Below are positions 11,009-21,997 of a stretch of 64,000 nt of DNA, piece after piece (the first letter of the stretch is position 1; each line of letters opens with the position of its first letter). The notes under the pieces are model-generated. The model searched no databases and was not told the DNA's origin. It was given only the letters and a program-made list of their open reading frames with translations. This DNA is from Hippopus hippopus (taxonomy: Eukaryota > Mollusca > Bivalvia > Cardiida > Cardiidae), in contig OX328096.1 in assembly GCA_946811185.2 (NCBI GenBank), positions 24,803,881 through 24,867,880 of the forward strand, written 5' to 3'. The position numbers and the translations under genes are program-made.

Positions 11009-12339
11009 AGCTCACCTGAGCACGAAGTGCTAAGGTGAGGTATTGTGATCGGTCATTGTCCGGCGTCCATCTGTCCGTCTGTCCACAATTCCTTTAAACA
11101 TCTTCTCCTCCTAAACCGCTGGGCCAATCTTGGTGAAATTTGGCAGGGATGTTCCTTGGGTGACGCTCTACCAAACTTGTTCAAGAGATTGAATTTTACC
11201 CTTAACTCTGGTTGCTATGGCAACAGAAAGGAAAAAAATAGCAAAATCTTTGAAAATCTTCTTCTCTGACATTAGAAGGCGTAGAGCTTTGATATTTGGT
11301 ATGTAGCATCTCCTAGTGGACCTCTACCAAGTTTGTTCATATGATGACCCTGAGGTTAAAACTGGCCCCGCCCCGGGGGTCACAAGTTCGAACATAGGAA
11401 CAAAGAAAGAAAACTTTAAAATTCTTCTTCTCTGAAACTGGAAGGCATGGAGCTGTGATATTTGGCATCTAGCATCTCCTAGTGAACCTCTACCAATTTT
11501 GTCCATATGATGCCCCTGGGGTCAAAACTGGCCCCGCCCCAGGGGTCACAATTTCGAACATAGGAACAAAGAAGGAAAACTTTAAAATTCTTCTTCCCTA
11601 AACCTGGAAGGTGTGGAGCTTTGATATTTGGTATGTAGCAATTCCTAGTGGACCTCTACCAAGTTTGTTCAGTGATGCCGCTGGGGTCAAAACTGGCCCA
11701 GCCCCGGGGGTCACAAGTTCGAACAAAGGAACAAAGAAGGAAAACTTTAAAATTCTTCTTTTCTAAAACTGGAAAGCATAGAGCTTTGTTATTTGGTATG
11801 TAGTGAACCTGTTCTAAGTTTGTTAGCCCACCTGAGCACAACGTGTTCAGTTAGTTCAAAATTGGGTCACCTAGGGTCATAAACTAGGTCTCAAGGTTAA
11901 ATTAAACTAATACTTTGTGGGCACTCTAGAGGCCATAATTTTTGCTCAATTGACTTGAAAATTGGTCAGAATGTTTGTCTTGATGAAATATTGGGTGAGT
12001 TTGGAATTGGGTCACCTGGGGTCATGAACTAGGTCACTTGGTCAAATTTAAGAAATACCTTGTGGGCACTCTAGAGGCCACATTTATTGTTGAATTAACT
12101 TGAAAACTGTACAGAATGTTTGTCTTGATAAATGTTTTGACGAGTTCTAAATTGGGTCACATCGGGTGACAAATTAGGTCACTAGGTCAACTTCAGGAAA
12201 TTCCTTGTGGACGCTCCAGAGGCCACATTTTAAGCTCAATTGACCAGACAATTGGTTCGAAATTGAATTACGCACGTGGAGTGAATTTCGCCTATTGACT
12301 CAGGTGAGCGATCCAGGGCCATCATGGCCCTCCTGTTTT
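11009..12339 (+). repeat. Bivalve-type CACCTGAGC repeat
   Basis: It starts AGCTCACCTGAGCACGAAGT and ends CTCAGGTGAGCGATCCAGGG, with the short GGGCCATCATGGCCC palindrome close to the end. Inside are three ~175-bp units (AACTGGCCCCGCCCC ... GGGGTCACAA) and then three ~150-bp units (GGGTCACCTGGGGTCAT ... ACTCTAGAGGCCACA). I recognise this layout as a common interspersed bivalve repeat. Short open frames in it are not genes. Confidence 0.75.
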
Positions 12340-12504
12340 CAAATTATTAATTCTACACAGTGGCTTCCTTGACAAATGCCACATCAGCGTTTTCAACGCT
12401 TTGATTTGTAACCGGGAGCGAGTAACGGGCTGCATACAATTAAATCCCTTGTTTATAATATACATAGTCTATGGGTGCCAGGAATCAAACTACGGACCCC
12501 TATG

Positions 12505-13790
12505 ATAGTGGATTGTGAATGGTCAAAGTCTAGCATTAGCAAGCGGGTGATAGGGTCAAAGTCTAGGATGAGGTAGTCGAAAAAGCAGGGTTATAGTCTA
12601 GCATCAGGAAACGGATGATGTACAAATAGAATAATAGTTTGGAATAGGATAAAGGATTATAAATGGTCATAGTTTAGGATCAGAAAGTGGATGGTCTAAG
12701 GTCACAATTTAGCATCGGATAGAAGATGGTCTAGGGTCAAAGTCTAGCATCATATCGCGGATAGTGCAGGGTCATAGTCTGGCATCGGGTGCTGATGGTG
12801 CAGGGTCATAGTCTAGCATCAGGTTGTGGAGGGTGATATCTAGCATCAGGTTGCGGAAGGTGCAAGGCCATAGTCTGGCATCAGATAGCGGATGGTACAG
12901 GGTCATAGTCTAGCATCGGGTGCTGATAGTGCAGGGTCTTGGTCTAGCATCGGGTTATGGAAGGTGCTGAGTCATAGTCTAGCATCAGATAGCGGATTGT
13001 GCAGGGTCATAGTCTAGCATCAGGTTATGGAAGGTGCAGGGTCATTGTCTAGCATCAGATAGCGGATGGTACAGGGCCATAGTCAAGCATCGGGAGCTGA
13101 TGGTGCAGGATCATAGTCTAGCATCAGGTTGCTGAAGATGCAGGGTCAAAGTCTAGCATCAGATAGCGGATTGTGCAGGGTCATAGTCTAGCATTAGATA
13201 ATTGATGGTGTAGGCTCATAGTCTAGCATTAGGTTGCTGATGGTGCAAGGTCATAGTCTAGCATCAGGTAGCGGATGGTGCAGGGTCACAGTCTAGCATT
13301 GGTAGCTCACAGTGTAGGGTCACAGTCTAGAATCAGGTAGCTGATTGTGTAGAGCCATGGTCTAGCATCAGATCGCAGATGGTATAGGGTTTTAGTCTGG
13401 CATCGGGAGCTGATTGTGCAGGATCATAGTCTAGCATCAGGTAGCGGATGGTGTAGGGTCATAGTCTAGCTAGCATTAGGTACTTGCTGGTGTTGGGTCA
13501 TAGTCTAGCATCAGGCAGCGGATGTTATAGGGCTATAGTCTAGCATCATATAGCGGGTGGTGCAGGTTCATAGTCTAGCATCGGGTGATGATGGTGCAGG
13601 GTCATACTCTAGCATCAGGTTGCAGAGGGTGTGGGGTCATAGTCTAGCATCAGGTTGCGGAAGGTGTAGGGTCATAGTCTAGCATTTAGCATAAAATATT
13701 GTACATAGGATCATGGTCTTGCATCCGGTAGGAGATAGTGTAGGGTCATCATCTAGCATGAAGAAGCATATGGTATCTAGTATCAGGTGC
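12505..13790. repeat. Minisatellite block 3
   Basis: Continuation of the same array on the far side of the hAT insertion. Units are more regular here (CATAGTCTAGCATCAGGTAG plus CGGATGGTGCAGGGT). Together the three blocks give about 3 kb of array, roughly 80 units by length. Confidence 0.93.
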
Positions 13791-13794
13791 AGTC

Positions 13795-14345
13795 TGATCT
13801 AGATCACTTGCAAAAGTTTCCTCAGTCATTGCTGTGGAAGAGAATATAGGATAACCATAATTCCAGACTACGCATCACGAATTTGTGAAATTTTGGCGTG
13901 AAGTCAGATCACTTAGATAACAGATAAAAATATTATGATATTAGTGATGGAGGAACCTCTCACCACGGTATCATTAAAACACTGAAAATTGTGACTATTT
14001 AAACATGGAGATAGTCTAATATATCAATACCGGTAAATTAGAATAAAGAAATGATTTGAACTGATATGTATTGAGAAAACGGTGTAGAGCTTAGCAGTTC
14101 TGATTACTCATCGAGTACAGGTAACTGCTGCTGAACTGTTTTCGAAGGACGAAAAAAAAAACAGAAAAAGAACAGAAGCCAATCAGATCTGAGTAAAAAT
14201 TAAAATGATTTAATAGGATATTATGTTTGTCTTTACGATGCATAAAGAACTTTCAACAGACTTGTCTTTTATTCGAACATGGATAAACCTGAATTAATAA
14301 CCACCTGCGTTACAGACGATAAAATTTACGGCTCCTTCATTTTAC
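13795..14345. other. Intron sequence, nothing recognised
   Basis: Follows the minisatellite; only AT-rich unique-looking sequence. Confidence 0.5.
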
Positions 14346-14349
14346 AACC

Positions 14350-14564
14350 CATTTGCGGACAACAAATTCAATCTGGCTCAAATGACCCTGAATGTAAGAG
14401 GCTGTTGAAAACATTGTGGCAAAAGGAAAAAAGTCTCTTTTTTCATCAATGTTTGCCATTGTTTTAAGGGGAAAAAAATGTAATTTGAGCAACATTGAAT
14501 TTGTCGTGGGCGAATGCCTTGAATTTGGACAAGTTCAAAGTTTTGTCGTATAGTAAAGAGTTAA
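14350..14564 (+). mobile_element. MITE-A copy, altered left end
   Basis: Right half standard (TTGGACAAGTTCAAAG ... GTAAAGAGTTAA). Left part and hairpin are diverged (AAAGTCTCTTTTTT). Confidence 0.7.
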
Positions 14565-14669
14565 GACAGGTTTGACTTTAAAATTATGACACATTACCTT
14601 CAAAAACATGTTAGTAGTAGACAGCGTTGAAAACAGTTACATTTTCATGAAATCAACATTGATAATCAT

Positions 14670-14912
14670 TATTAACTCTTTATCATACGGCAAAATTTTG
14701 GACTTGTCCAAATTGAAAGCATTTGATCTTTTTGAAGACATTATACTACAGAAAGGTTCCGAGGTTCTGTTTTGTATCCATTCGGGTAGTAAATAATATT
14801 TACGGATATTTTCATAAAAAAATTCAATCATTAAAAAAGTGTAACTCATCTTCAACAACCCGAATATTCAAGGCAAGGCAAACTGGACACTGGACAGAAC
14901 CTTAACTCTTTA
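14670..14912 (-). mobile_element. MITE-A remnant
   Basis: Left half starts TTAACTCTTTATCATACGGC. The interior is replaced, and a terminal fragment CTTAACTCTTTATC recurs at 14903. Confidence 0.55.
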
Positions 14913-15041
14913 TCAATACCTATGTGTCTGCCCTTTTCTATCATCAACTAGTGACAAGAACATCTAGAAAGTTAGCAAGTAACCTACTCTTTTCAAGTTA
15001 TTATTCAACTTCATAGAATAAACACTTCATGATAATCAACA

Positions 15042-15264
15042 TTAACTCTTTATCATACGACAAAATTTTAGGCCTGTCCAAATCGAAAGCATTTGCAGAC
15101 GACAATTTCCATAAGGCTCGAATGATGAAGTTTGTCTGTGAAAACAATATAGGAAAAGGAGAAAATGCTGGCTACCAGCATTTTCTCCTTTTCCTCAAAT
15201 GTTTTCAAATGCTCTTTACACAGCCCTGGTCGTTGAAACACAGAATTGTGTGGTGGAGGGCTAA
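15042..15264 (-). mobile_element. MITE-A copy 180 bp before an astacin exon
   Basis: TTAACTCTTTATCATACGAC through the palindrome AAATGCTGGCTACCAGCATT to GGAGGGCTAA. Arms pair well apart from the centre. Confidence 0.88.
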
Positions 15265-15441
15265 TGAAGACTTTTTTTAACCAAAATAAAAAACTCTTTA
15301 TGGACGATTTCGTTTTGAGCCACAATACTTTCACAAGTGGTCAGTTGCAAGTCTAATAAAGTTGTCCGCTCGACGGCTGGTAATGTGGTGTTTTGACGTT
15401 TCAAATCATCCAAGTTTCACTGACAGCATCCGGTTTTCTAG

Positions 15442-15571
15442 GTGATGATTTCCACAGGAACGTGACAACAGCACTCAATATGGTAGTCTCTATGACAAGT
15501 CAGTGTATCACCTTTCCTAACAAGACTGCCGCCGATACAGACTACGTTAATATCACAGGAAAGTCAAGTGG
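15442..15571 (+). CDS. Astacin exon: helix and first conserved Cys
   Basis: The acceptor is GGTTTTCTAG. The exon encodes DDFHRNVTTALNMVV..SQCITF.NKT...DYVNIT.KSS. This matches the astacin segment with helix A, the TCI.F motif (first disulfide Cys, residue 52) and the DYV.I strand. It ends GG before a GTTAGT donor, and the third base G comes from the next exon. Two N-glycosylation sequons (NVT, NIT) are visible. It follows a 10-kb intron full of minisatellite. Confidence 0.9.
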
Positions 15572-15731
15572 GTTAGTGTAAATCTACATGTACTTATCTT
15601 TCATCGACTGTTACAAGTCAAATAGAATCTATATGCATGCAATTTTATTAGTAGATCTACTCCTGCCAGGATGGGGTTCACCCCCATCAAAAGCTACACA
15701 ACAATATTTTCAAAGTTCAGATAGACTAATG

Positions 15732-16826
15732 TTAAGCCCCTGTCACACTATACAGCGTTTCCACTGCGTTGGCATGGCGTTGTTTAATTTCCCAGAGCGC
15801 CATAAGATCGCAGGAGAAATCGGATATTTTTCGCTATGATGGATATGTCACAGCGTTCTCACCGCGATCAAGGCGTTGCTACGGAGCACCCTTGGCGTAT
15901 TATAGCGTTCCTACGGAGTTTTTCTGGGCGATTCTCTGCGCTCTCATGGCCATTCCACTGCGTGTGCTGCGCTTTCACGGTGCTCACACTGCATGCACTG
16001 GGCGTTCTCGAGGCGCCCACACTATGCTGACGGCGTGTTCATGACAATCGTTTGAACTATGAAAACGAACAGTACGTATGTATGTATACACATTTATTCA
16101 TCAGATGTTTCTTTGCTGCGCTCTCGAAAAGTCAATAGTGAATAAAACTATGCCCGAAGAAAGGGGAATAAAGCAGGACAGAAAGCCCCAATCCTCTCAA
16201 AATAGAAGCAAGACAACGACTGTCACCCTATCAACCAGCACTAGCCTGGCTTGCATATCAGCCATGAAATGAACGTTTATTTGCATACTCGTCTACTATA
16301 TGTTCGTTTTTGTCAAGTAATGACCGATGGACGTGGTAGAAGCGCCTAAGAAGCGCAACGATCGCCGTTGCAGTTCCGAACAGTCGTTGTAAGAGCGCTG
16401 ACAAATAAATAACACTCCGTGTAAGCGCCGTTGACGCGCCGTATAAGCGCAGTAGAGACGTAGTGACATCTCAGAAAACGCCGTACAATCTCCGTGCGAG
16501 CGCCAACGACAACTATAGCGTTCGCACTGCGATATCTGTGCGCGTCGTCGGAGCTCCCGTGGCGTTGTGAGAGATCTTACTGCGCTGCTATGGCGACTTT
16601 CCGGTGATCCCACTGCGCTCTTATCAGAACGCCGAGCGACGGCGTTTGTTTTGTGCATGCACAAAATGCGCGCCGTCGCTCGGCGTTCTGGACGATCGCT
16701 GCGCGTCTATTTGCGATGCCAGTGCGTTGCTGCGGCGATGCTTGCGATCGTACTGCGCGCACCTCGGCGTTCTGATTTTTTTCATGGAAGCCATGGGATC
16801 GCCGCCCTAGTGTGACAGGGGTTTAA
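15732..16826. mobile_element. TTAA-flanked inverted-repeat element, ~1.1 kb, GC-rich core
   Basis: The ends are TTAA-GCCCCTGTCACACTA and TAGTGTGACAGGGGT-TTAA, a clear 15-bp terminal inverted repeat with TTAA duplications as in piggyBac-type elements. The core is much richer in GC and CpG than its surroundings and consists of short degenerate repeats around GCGTTCT, GCGCC and CGATCG. Open frames in it are compositional artefacts. Confidence 0.8.
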
Positions 16827-17209
16827 GACAGCATTTTTCAGTTGTGATAATATCAGTTCTTTCTATTTTCGTCCATTCGGTCACGTTTCATCAAACAAAT
16901 GTAGCCTATACTTTAACTTTTGGAGTGAAGGGTATGAACGGGAATACAGAGTGTATGTCTTTAACAAGTAACCGACAACTAGGTTTTTGAAAAAAAGCCC
17001 TAATCCATCGGTGACGATCAACTATTCAGAGCCGATCCACATAATCAGAGCCTTTCTTTATTTATGTCAATTTTGTGTTAATTCTTATCAGTTCTTTGCC
17101 GCTAGCGAATTGAACAGTTCAAGACAACAATTCACGCTTGTAGGACAGCAAAACTCTCTCTTTTTTTGCCTATTTAATGGCAATATCAGACGAATTAAAT
17201 GTTGCTCTA

Positions 17210-17320
17210 TTTGAAGGGATAGAAAATATTGTGATCAAAGATGAAAAATGCTGCTTATCAGCATTTTCTCGTTTTCTTCCACAGGGTCGTCTAACCATGG
17301 ATTGTTCGGAAAAGGGTTGA
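17210..17320 (-). mobile_element. MITE-A core fragment
   Basis: Only the hairpin (AAATGCTGCTTATCAGCATT) and one arm's outer part remain. Confidence 0.65.
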
Positions 17321-17629
17321 ATAACAACTTGATTACTTAAAGTACCCTGCATTAGGCATTAAAAATATTTCTTTACACTGGAGTAACAAAACATGGTATT
17401 TCTGCAACCTAGCTGATTTGATGCCCAAATATGATCATTAGAGGAAGTATATCATCTCGAACTTGGTGTCAGTGGCGTACTAAGGCATACCCATGTAGGC
17501 ACAGACATGCTCTACCTTTGAAAACAACAACTTTTATTTGAAGAACACTTCAAATTTAACCATATGAACACACTTTGGGATACGAAAGGTCAAGATTTCT
17601 CGCTCGAGCCGTCAAGGATCAAGCCATGC

Positions 17630-17880
17630 TAGAGCTGTGAAAAAGGGGTTTTAATTTGCAAAAAAGTATCTTTAGAAGGTCAGCCTGCGTAGTCCGCGCA
17701 GCCTGACATGCGTCGAAACTTTTTGCTTTTGGTCAATTTTCTGCATGCCAAAGGACCAGTCTACCTTATGGTTCAGTCTGTTGTAAAACAAAATGGATTT
17801 TATGGATCCATAAGTATCTCGTAACTCATGACTTGCTTGGTATAATGTATCACAGAGATGCATTAATCTTCCTTTCCCAG
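17630..17880. mobile_element. MITE-B directly upstream of the active-site exon
   Basis: Stem GTCAGCCTGCGTAGTCCGCG; right end GCATTAATCTTCCTTTCCC, 27 bp from the acceptor at 17907. Confidence 0.75.
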
Positions 17881-17907
17881 ATCGCTGTTGAGTTTTCTGT
17901 TTTTTAG

Positions 17908-18080
17908 GTGTTACAGTGATGTTGGTCATATCGGACGGCAACAAATTCTCAATCTGGGATCTCGGTGTGGTAGCATTGGTGTCATCATGCACGAGATTCT
18001 CCATACGATCGGACTCTGGCATGAACAAAGCCGAACTGACAGGGATACCTACGTTCAAATTCACTTTTCTAACATACTGC
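17908..18080 (+). CDS. Astacin exon: zinc-binding active site
   Basis: The exon begins at TTTTTAG/GTGTTACAG and reads CYSDVGHIGRQQ..., followed by the complete astacin signature HEILHTIGLWHE (visible residues 102-113) and QSRTDRDTYV. H102, H106 and H112 are the expected zinc ligands and E103 the catalytic base. C75 and C94 fit the inner conserved disulfide. It ends in phase 1 (C before GTAGTA), giving R132 with the next exon. This exon alone identifies the family. Confidence 0.97.
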
Positions 18081-18147
18081 GTAGTACGAGTTTTTTCTTT
18101 TTCTTTAACTCTACTTTCACTAGAGTGTTGTAAAAAAAAAAGAAGAT

Positions 18148-18374
18148 TTAACCCTTGACCGCACAATGCCGACTTTTAACAACCCTGGGAAAGAAGCCTT
18201 CTGAAAACATTGTGGGAAAAAGAGAAATTGCTGGTAACCAGCATTTTCTCTTTTTCCCACAATATTTTCTATCCTATCAAAGAAAATTGCATCATTTAAG
18301 CCATATTGTAATAGTCATCTGCAAATGCTTTCAATTCGGACAAAGCTAAAATTTGTCGTCTCATAAAGGGTGAA
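18148..18374 (+). mobile_element. MITE-A copy just after the active-site exon
   Basis: The left arm reads AGAAATTGCTGGTAACCAGC while the right arm keeps GCATTTTCT, so this copy shows an uncompensated change in the palindrome. Confidence 0.9.
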
Positions 18375-18539
18375 ATCAATCAGAAGCTGTTGTTGTATCA
18401 TGTGTTTGCTTTTACTGAGGTGATAATATAGCTTGGGTCGTATAGCATTTCTTTGAATGTCGTATGCCTCGGTCTATTGTTTGCACTCAGTGTTCCAGCT
18501 AGGGACAACGATCGTATTTAGCCAGTTGATTTCTTTTGC

Positions 18540-19105
18540 TTTTATTGGCCCGATCCCATACACGACATTTCGTCGAATAAAAATCGTCTAAAAACAGTTT
18601 CTTCGAAGACCAATCTTGCCGAAGCGACGTTTCACCAAGTACGACAGTTCGCCGAAAATGACCAAAAAATAATCTGAAGTGCGACATTTGGTCAAAAAAT
18701 ACTTGTCAATCATCTTTTCGCATTTTCCCCCAACCATTAGGGACTATTAAGAATGATTTAAAAAAAAAAAAGTTGGGTTTTTTTTTTTTCAAGTAGAACA
18801 TTATCAAAAAGAGGAAGACAATTTCTTATTTTATGGACTATTTGATGAATCAATTTGTAGCTTCACCCTGCAGTTGAAGTTGATTATTTCTGTTGTTGTT
18901 GTTGTTGTCGTCGTCGTTCTTGTTGTTGTTATTGTTTTTGTCGAAATTCGATACATTTCGACAAAGTCCGACAAAGTGTCACTTTGACGAAACGTCGTAT
19001 TCAGCCAAACGTCGTTTTCGAAAGATGAGTCTTCGACGATTTTTTTTTTTTTTTTAAATGAAATGGTTTTTGACGAAATGGCCCGGGTTCAGCCCAATGA
19101 CATTG
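18540..19105. repeat. Degenerate foldback of CGACATTTCGTCGAA-type motifs
   Basis: Clusters of CGACATTTCG, GACGTTTC and CGAAACGTCG in opposite orientations at both ends, with a TTG/TCG microsatellite (18889-18940) between. No clear termini. Confidence 0.45.
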
Positions 19106-19390
19106 GTCCGTGATATCTATATTGGTGGGAAAACGTGGTAATATAGACAACAGGAACGTTAGAAAAGTGTACTGAAAGTATCTCAGTAGGGATTGTCAGC
19201 GAAAACAGTTCCTCCTGTTGAAAATTCTTCAAATAGCAGACCTCTTTTAAAACATTGTGACAAAAAAGAGAAATTGACTGACATATGACTACCGATTATA
19301 TTCACTTTTTGCCACAATGCCTTTTTGTGTGTGTTATACATTATTATCGTGTTAAACAGAAGTAACGGGTACAGGTTCTCGTGTTCTAGA

Positions 19391-19600
19391 CTATTTCCAT
19401 ACCATACGACAAAATTTTACACTTTTACAAATTGACAGCATATACAGAGGTGAATTAAATGTTACTGAAATGGTGAAATCGAAAACAGTAGAAAACAGAA
19501 TATTTAAAGATTTAAATAGAGAGAAATGATGGTTACCAGCATTTTCTTTTTCTCCAACAATGTTTTCAAAAGCTGTGTACTTCATGGTCGTATAACCATG
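19391..19600 (-). mobile_element. Diverged MITE-A
   Basis: CGACAAAATTTTACAC at the left, GGTTACCAGCATTTTC in the middle; the left arm is rearranged. A smaller relic lies at 19230-19330. Confidence 0.65.
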
Positions 19601-19767
19601 GGCTTGTCTGATAAAAAAATAAACTCCTCGACATGTTCTGCTAAAAAAAAAGAATCATTGCAGTTCTAGGACTGTTTTGGACAACTTACAAATTTCACCT
19701 TTCATGCTGGTAACTTAAATAACTTTTTAAGAAAATGAAGTAAAGTACACACTGGTCTACATTTATT

Positions 19768-19943
19768 CAGGGATCGTATATATATAGATGTATATATATG
19801 ATTCCTGACTTATTCAAAAATCAAATGATGAAAAATTACTTTTTGAAAAGAGGGTAAACAATCTTCTGTTCAGGACTTGGTTAAGCCGTCTACTTTATTC
19901 CAGGGATCGTAAAATTTTTACATACGATCCCTGTTTATCCCAA
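19768..19943. repeat. Two minimal palindromes with hAT-2-like ends
   Basis: 19768-19808 (CAGGGATCGTATATATATAG ... ATGATTCCTG) and 19911-19943 (CAGGGATCGTAAAA ... ACATACGATCCCTG) consist of little more than two inverted copies of the 4.5-kb element's terminus. TTTAT/TTATT-like flanks hint at target duplications but are not exact. Confidence 0.5.
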
Positions 19944-20164
19944 GTACTCAAACCTTATGGAGACACTTTACCAGCATGTTTTCACGGACGCTGGAATATG
20001 AGAGACGGCTACTTTACCGTCATGTTTTCACCGACGTTGGAATATGAGAGACGGCCGCTTCAAAAACATATAGTCCGATTAAACACAGAAACTGAAGAAA
20101 AAATAAAAGGTTAAATTTCCTTCTAAAACGGTTTTACCAAGTAAACAATTGTTACCGTTACCGT

Positions 20165-20275
20165 AAAGGGTAAATATGCCCCTAACAATTATCGGACAGT
20201 GCAGATCAAGGTGACTGCACGTTGAAGTGCGATCTTGATCTCTATATAACCTGCAAAAGCATCTAGAACTCGCTT
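20165..20275. mobile_element. MITE-C fragment
   Basis: CAGTGCAGATCAAGGTGACT then GTGCGATCTTGATCTCTAT; imperfect stem. Confidence 0.55.
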
Positions 20276-20994
20276 TTGGCTCCGTCAGGATCAATATACG
20301 AGCAGGAGTTCTACAACTTTCCTAGCGCTCTCAGCACTTTGAACATGGGATTGTTACTATTATTATAAAAAAAAAAGTTTCGAGCCTGGGCTAATTTGTA
20401 AAAGGTATTGATCACGCTTACCAGCATTTTGTTTTTAACCCATAAGATGGGCGAATGAAATGTTTTGTGGTTTTGTCATACTCAGATTTAATGACTGACG
20501 TAGATGATTTACGTCAAAATTCGAGTATATAATTCTAATTGGTAGACTAATTTAACGACGTTCTCCTTTATAGAGAGTATCCTGGTTTCCGGTTTGTACT
20601 TGTGCATAACCGGACCCACTATAAAGAAAAGTTCATTTTGCGGGTGTGTAAGGAAGTATGCGACTAGCGTTGATAACCTTACAACACATTAAGGCAACAT
20701 GGAATATAGCTCTTCTCTCACTTGTGTTTCTTGTAGGTACAGTATGATAGCAAACAAAAAAAAAAATGCGTAAACCCACGCTACAGACAGAAATAAATCC
20801 TGTTTGATGGTTCCTATACTAAAGTTTGTTCTCATAGCCGTCTTTCAAGAACATGGTTACAGCGATATCTATTAAATAAAATAAAAATAGTCACAACAGA
20901 AATCTGTAATAAATGTTCTCGTCATATGCATCACACTAAGTACGATGATGAGCTTACATACAAGGTCTGATTCTAAAGCTTACTGCATAAACCC

Positions 20995-21162
20995 TTAACT
21001 TTTTACCACACAATACCGAGTTTTTATTCACTGTGGAAATAGCCTTTTCCCTCAAGGTTTTCTACACTTTCATAGGCAATTACCGGTACTATCATTTCAG
21101 CCACATTTAGATCTGATTTGTTGTCTGCAAGTCCAAAATTTTAAAGTTTGGTAAAGAGTTAA
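20995..21162 (+). mobile_element. MITE-A with the palindrome deleted
   Basis: Both TTAA ends are present (CTTTTTACCACACAATACCG; TTTGGTAAAGAGTTAA) but the central hairpin is absent, leaving 168 bp. Confidence 0.8.
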
Positions 21163-21224
21163 AGCGCCTTTTACAATAGATCTAAAGTTGCCTATGCCGC
21201 CAATGTAGATCAAGATCAACTAAA

Positions 21225-21452
21225 TGAACAGTGGAAAGGGCAGAAAACATTATGAGAAAAGGAGACAATGCTCGTTATCAGCATTTTTCCCTTTTTCCAC
21301 AATTTTTTTTAAGAATTATCTTCTCTGGGGTTGTTAAAATTCTGGACTGTTGGTAAAGAGTAAAGCAAATGCCATCATTTGGGTCAAATCTAACTTGTCG
21401 TCTGCAAGCACTTCAGTTTGAAGTATACAATTTTGTTATTTGGTAAAGAGTT
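21225..21452 (-). mobile_element. Two MITE-A fragments
   Basis: 21225-21365 holds a hairpin with broken pairing (CAATGCTCGTTATCAGCATT). 21380-21452 is a terminal piece ending GGTAAAGAGTTAA. Confidence 0.65.
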
Positions 21453-21539
21453 AATAAATCTAAGACATAGAATTTCTAGCAAAGTATTGTGTCCTTTTCC
21501 TGCAATGGTTTTTATCCTTTCATAGACAAGTCCAATCAT

Positions 21540-21766
21540 TTAACCCCTATCAATAACCACAACTTTTAACAAGCCTGAGGAAGAAGGCTTTTGAAAACAT
21601 TGTTGGAAAAGGAGAAAACACTGTAAACCAGCATTATCTTCTTTTCCCGCAATGTTTTCTACCCTAACGAGGACTACTTTCGTCATTTTAGCCACTTTTA
21701 ATTTGTCGTCTGCAAATGCTTTGAATTTGGACATTCCCAAAATTTTGTTGTTTGATAAAGAGTTAA
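21540..21766 (+). mobile_element. MITE-A copy
   Basis: TTAACCCCTATC to GATAAAGAGTTAA. Hairpin eroded (ACACTGTAAACCAGCATT). A further terminal fragment follows at 21770-21842. Confidence 0.85.
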
Positions 21767-21847
21767 ACCTCATCTAATTTGTTGTTTGCAAATGTTTTCC
21801 ATACTGACAAGCCTAAAATGTTGTTGTCTGGTGAAAAGTCAATATTA

Positions 21848-21991
21848 GTTGTACGGTCAGGTGGCAGGGGACTTGGAAACTTGTTCATGGCTGTGGTGAA
21901 TCATGTCGTCCCGAGCCGAAGACGAGGTGGCGACATGATTCACCACAGCCGTGAACAAGTTTCCAAGTCCCCTGCCACCTGACCGTACAAC
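21848..21991. repeat. Long near-perfect palindrome
   Basis: Arms of about 61 bp (start GTTGTACGGTCAGGTGGCAG) are separated by a ~22-bp spacer (TCCCGAGCCGAAGACGAGGT). I see a single mismatch (ATGGC against GCCGT). It directly abuts the ATACTGCAAAG element and may be part of it. Confidence 0.9.
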
Positions 21992-21997
21992 GAATTT

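Larger units (their letters stand above)
9480..12504. mobile_element. hAT-like non-autonomous element, 3,025 bp, 8-bp TSD
   Basis: Termini are CATAGGGGTCCGTAGTTTGA and its inverse; the inverted similarity continues about 90 bp (through ACAAGGGATTTAA and the AGCCCGTTACTCG block). ATAGTGGA is repeated exactly on both sides (9472-9479 and 12505-12512). An 8-bp duplication with CA...TG ends is the hAT hallmark. No transposase frame is present. It contains a nested foldback (9573-10299) and a bivalve CACCTGAGC repeat (11009-12339). Confidence 0.85.

Noticed and set aside
7175..13790. Regular short repeats that could suggest a CRISPR array
   Set aside because: Units are contiguous and diverged with no unique spacers, in a eukaryotic intron with spliced genes; it is a minisatellite.
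16296..16815. Several overlapping arginine/cysteine-rich frames
   Set aside because: They lie in the CpG-rich core of the TTAA element; open on several frames at once because of composition.
17672..18166. 164-residue minus-strand frame over the astacin active-site exon
   Set aside because: Antisense to a clearly identified exon and extending into MITE-B; no independent similarity.
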